Shown in pieces: positions 62,648 through 64,000 of a stretch of DNA of 64,000 nucleotides. Within the stretch, counting starts at the first letter, position 1; every line of letters begins with the position of its first letter. The position numbers and the translations under genes are program-made. A model generated the notes under the pieces. That model had not been told where the DNA came from. It saw only the letters and a program-made list of their open reading frames with translations, and made no database searches. This DNA comes from ChocPot-Mid sp043804925 (GTDB taxonomy: Bacteria; Bacteroidota; Ignavibacteria; Kapaibacteriales; UBA2268), in assembly GCA_043804925.1 (NCBI GenBank), contig JAZDIP010000047.1:87099-151098 (forward strand), written 5' to 3'.

Positions 62648-63937
62648 TTAACTTTTTCCTTTAACTTTCAGAATCATATTTTTGATTGATAGGACAACAA
62701 TATCCTGTCCATCTTTTATTTCTTCATCAGTTATGGCTTTCCATATTTCGCCATGCACTTTGACTTTTCCTTTGGTTTTGCTGTCGAAATCCGAAAGCGA
62801 AAGCCCTTCTTCACCAACCATTGCTTCCTTACCGCTTGCACCTTTTCTCGTCTGTGCTTTCAGTCCAAGAGCAGCGATAAATACAAAAAACAATGTTGTT
62901 AATATTACGATTGTTATTATTAAACTCATAGATATACTCACAAATTCTAATTCAGAACCGGGTTCAATTAACATCAGCGAACCAAGCAAAATACCGACAA
63001 CCCCGCCTATAGTCAGTAATCCGTAGCTTGGAACTTTTATTTCCAATAGAAACAGTACAACTGCAAGTAATATTAAAGCTAATCCTGCATAGTTAATCGG
63101 TAGCATTTGCAACGAATAAGCCGCAAGTATTATTGCAATTCCTCCTATTACACCCGGGAAAACAGCTCCGGGATTATATAATTCAAAGAAGATTCCGTAA
63201 ATTCCCAGCATAAGAAGAATGTATGCGATATTCGGGTCGCTGATTATTCCAAGTATCTTGATTCTCCAGCTTTGCTCGTAATTCTCAACTTCGATATTAT
63301 TAGTATTTATCGTAAAAGTACCTGATGGTAATTCAACACTTAAACCATTAATTGCAACGAGAAGTGAATCCATATTTGGGCAGATATAATCAATAGCTCC
63401 ACTGTCGAGAGCTTCTGTCTCGGTAGCGGCAATACTTTCCCGTACAGTCATTTCAGCCCAGCCGACATTTCTATTTCTTTTCTTTGCGATGGACCTCATA
63501 AAAGCCGATGCATCGTTTGTAATCTTATCATACATGGCTTGACTAGTATCGCTGTTGCCGCCAAGCCCAACCGGATGAGCCGCACCAATGTTAGTTCCCG
63601 GAGCCATCACGGCAATATTTGCAGCAAGCGTTATGAATACACCTGCAGAACCGGCTCTGGCTCCTGATGGGGCTACATAAACGACGACCGGAATATTCGA
63701 AGATAATAAATCGCTGACTATATCTCTTGTGGATTCAAGCAAGCCGCCGGGAGTATTCAAACGTATTATCAAAGCCTCTGCTTTTTTTTCTTCGGTATAA
63801 TTTATACTTGAATGAATATACTCTGCGGTTGCAGGACCAATCCCGCTTTTAATATCTATAAGAATAACTTTATTTTTAGCAGAGCCAAAGCTAAACGTTA
63901 TGATAAAAATCAGCAATATATATTTGATTTGTTTCAT
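62648..63937 (-). CDS. NfeD-family membrane serine protease (ClpP-like domain)
   Basis: Membrane-bound protease of 429 residues: a signal peptide (1-20), a ClpP-class protease domain with NTPGGLLEST, the nucleophile Ser97 (ARAGSAGVF) and Lys138 (YDKITND) forming a Ser-Lys dyad, then four to five membrane helices (about 235-365) and a C-terminal OB-fold NfeD domain. It is the full-length NfeD1b form, first in an operon with the slipin. It probably acts in membrane quality control. Confidence 0.9.
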   Translation of the reverse strand: MKQIKYILLIFIITFSFGSAKNKVILIDIKSGIGPATAEYIHSSINYTEEKKAEALIIRLNTPGGLLESTRDIVSDLLSSNIPVVVYVAPSGARAGSAGVFITLAANIAVMAPGTNIGAAHPVGLGGNSDTSQAMYDKITNDASAFMRSIAKKRNRNVGWAEMTVRESIAATETEALDSGAIDYICPNMDSLLVAINGLSVELPSGTFTINTNNIEVENYEQSWRIKILGIISDPNIAYILLMLGIYGIFFELYNPGAVFPGVIGGIAIILAAYSLQMLPINYAGLALILLAVVLFLLEIKVPSYGLLTIGGVVGILLGSLMLIEPGSELEFVSISMSLIITIVILTTLFFVFIAALGLKAQTRKGASGKEAMVGEEGLSLSDFDSKTKGKVKVHGEIWKAITDEEIKDGQDIVVLSIKNMILKVKGKS

Positions 63938-64000
63938 TTTTTCGTATTCTCTGAAAATTAAATTTTATAAATGACAATATATATATTTTTTAGTAATTTA
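63938..64000. other. Leader of the NfeD-slipin operon
   Basis: AT-rich, no gene or structure visible. It would contain the minus-strand promoter, which may extend beyond the window. Confidence 0.3.

Overview
The window is about 64 kb of AT-rich bacterial chromosome. Several features place it in the Bacteroidota/Chlorobiota/Ignavibacteriota (FCB) lineage, most like an Ignavibacteria- or Kapabacteria-type organism. Three secreted proteins end in type IX secretion (T9SS) sorting domains with a YPNP or SPNP start. The clearest promoters have the Bacteroidota form TTTG-N19/20-TANNTTTG. The glycyl-tRNA synthetase is single-chain and the ribonucleotide reductase is class II. No rRNA, CRISPR array, phage or intact insertion sequence is present. 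The genus cannot be fixed from the sequence alone.

Layout. 1-24 kb is a mixed housekeeping and accessory stretch: the 3' part of rny, a TPR membrane protein, glyS, a small toxin-antitoxin pair, a CtpA-type protease, smc, a DMT transporter, a thiN-esterase-cupin group, a free methionine-sulfoxide reductase, a phosphatase, mnmA, an orphan cydB, a lipoprotein and two tandem ferredoxin-NADP reductase paralogues. The three T9SS cargo genes are scattered through it. 24.1-24.8 kb is a tRNA cluster (Tyr, Gly, Gly, Thr, Trp). 24.9-36.5 kb carries secE-nusG-rplKAJL-rpoBC. 36.6-56.4 kb carries the str, S10, spc and alpha operons as one run, from rpsL-rpsG-fusA-tuf to rpsM-rpsK-rpoA-rplQ. It closes with a clear intrinsic terminator. 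56.5-64 kb carries a LolD-like ATPase, a convergent PAP2 phosphatase, nrdJ, and a slipin/NfeD protease pair.

How the genes work together. Most of the window makes the translation and transcription machinery: 29 ribosomal proteins, EF-G, EF-Tu, IF-1, NusG and the RNA polymerase alpha, beta and beta' subunits. It also holds the SecYE channel and methionine aminopeptidase that act on nascent chains. Intrinsic terminators and strong promoters split the cluster into rpoBC-containing and str/S10/spc/alpha transcription units.

No clearly new multi-gene system is visible. The observations most worth a second look are: two palindromic elements inserted in frame in a T9SS sorting domain; heptamer-period repeats of unrelated sequence in many intergenic spacers; the absence of rpsD between rpsK and rpoA; a purine-rich, G-skewed codon regime from rplL to about two thirds through rpoC; a cydB without cydA; a second ferredoxin reductase with eroded cofactor motifs; an esterase with Ala at the nucleophile position; and two near-identical promoter cores in front of the tRNA cluster and rpsL.
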